DNA of 5,750 bases, from contig JAISZZ010000021.1 of assembly GCA_031284385.1 (NCBI GenBank), forward strand, positions 1 through 5,750. Reading direction: 5' to 3'. Below the pieces are notes generated by a model that saw only the letters and a program-made list of their open reading frames with translations, made no database searches and was not told the origin of the DNA. The DNA comes from Treponema sp. GTDB taxonomy: Bacteria > Spirochaetota > Spirochaetia > Treponematales > Breznakiellaceae. Shown piece by piece: positions 5,655-5,750 of the stretch (position 1 is the stretch's first letter; each line of letters starts with the position of its first letter). The position numbers were made by a program, and so were the translations under genes.

Positions 5655-5750
5655 CTACCCCCCCCCCCCCCCCCCAAAACCCCCGGGGGTGGGTGTGGTG
5701 GGGTGGTTGGTTGTTTTTGAGGAGCGGGGGGGGGGGGGGTTTGGTGGGGG
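5655..5750. repeat. Low-complexity C/G homopolymer end, probable contig-end artefact
   Basis: C18 (5658-5675) is followed by AAAA, C5, G5 and then about 60 bases made almost only of G and T, including G14 (5726-5739). Nothing else in the window resembles this composition, and it reaches the window end. Assemblies often stop in long C/G runs and extend with low-quality G-rich reads. The C run itself may be real; the G/T part should not be read as genomic sequence without support. Confidence 0.75.

Noticed and set aside
5685..5750. G-rich tail as a G-quadruplex or telomere-like element
   Set aside because: Composition and position at the window end fit low-quality G-rich read extension better, and there is no regular repeat unit.

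Overview
The window looks like the end of a draft contig from an anaerobic bacterium of roughly balanced base composition. CbiD and CbiL mark the oxygen-independent cobalamin pathway. The surface-lipoprotein style (relaxed lipoboxes, FIVAR-like helical repeats, a glycine-rich C-terminal domain) is what I associate with host-associated spirochaetes such as gut Treponema. That assignment is inference from protein style, not a database match.

Layout. (1) Positions 1-1613, minus strand: the first two genes of a cobalamin operon, cbiD then cbiL. They are 7 bp apart, and the cbiL ribosome binding site overlaps the cbiD stop codon; cbiL runs off the left edge. (2) Positions 1614-1837: a short leader for cbiD, and a strong intrinsic terminator (1753-1784) ending the transcript that comes from the right. 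(3) Positions 1838-4434, minus strand: two open frames that I read as one gene. A 533-residue lipoprotein and a 329-residue glycine-rich domain are separated only by a frame change at a run of 13 C (coding strand; 2857-2869). The second frame has no credible start. One extra C (or two fewer) would give a continuous protein of about 865 residues. This is either a phase-variable surface protein or a homopolymer length error, and it is the main discovery of the window. The gene has its own promoter (4513-4541) and ribosome binding site. (4) Positions 4542-5070: a non-coding divergent region dense in inverted repeats, including a long GC-rich stem (4918-4979) and a 21-bp-spaced direct repeat (5039-5068) just upstream of a near-consensus promoter. 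(5) Positions 5124-5654, plus strand: a small putative exported or lipid-anchored protein with an Ig-like stretch, driven by that promoter. (6) Positions 5655-5750: a run of 18 C followed by G/T-only low-complexity sequence, most probably an assembly or read artefact at a contig end.

The cobalamin genes and the lipoprotein genes appear to be separate transcription units. The terminator at 1753-1784 insulates cbiD from the lipoprotein transcript. The two divergently transcribed exported proteins may both belong to a surface-display locus, and both have a long C run at or near the 3' end of the coding frame.
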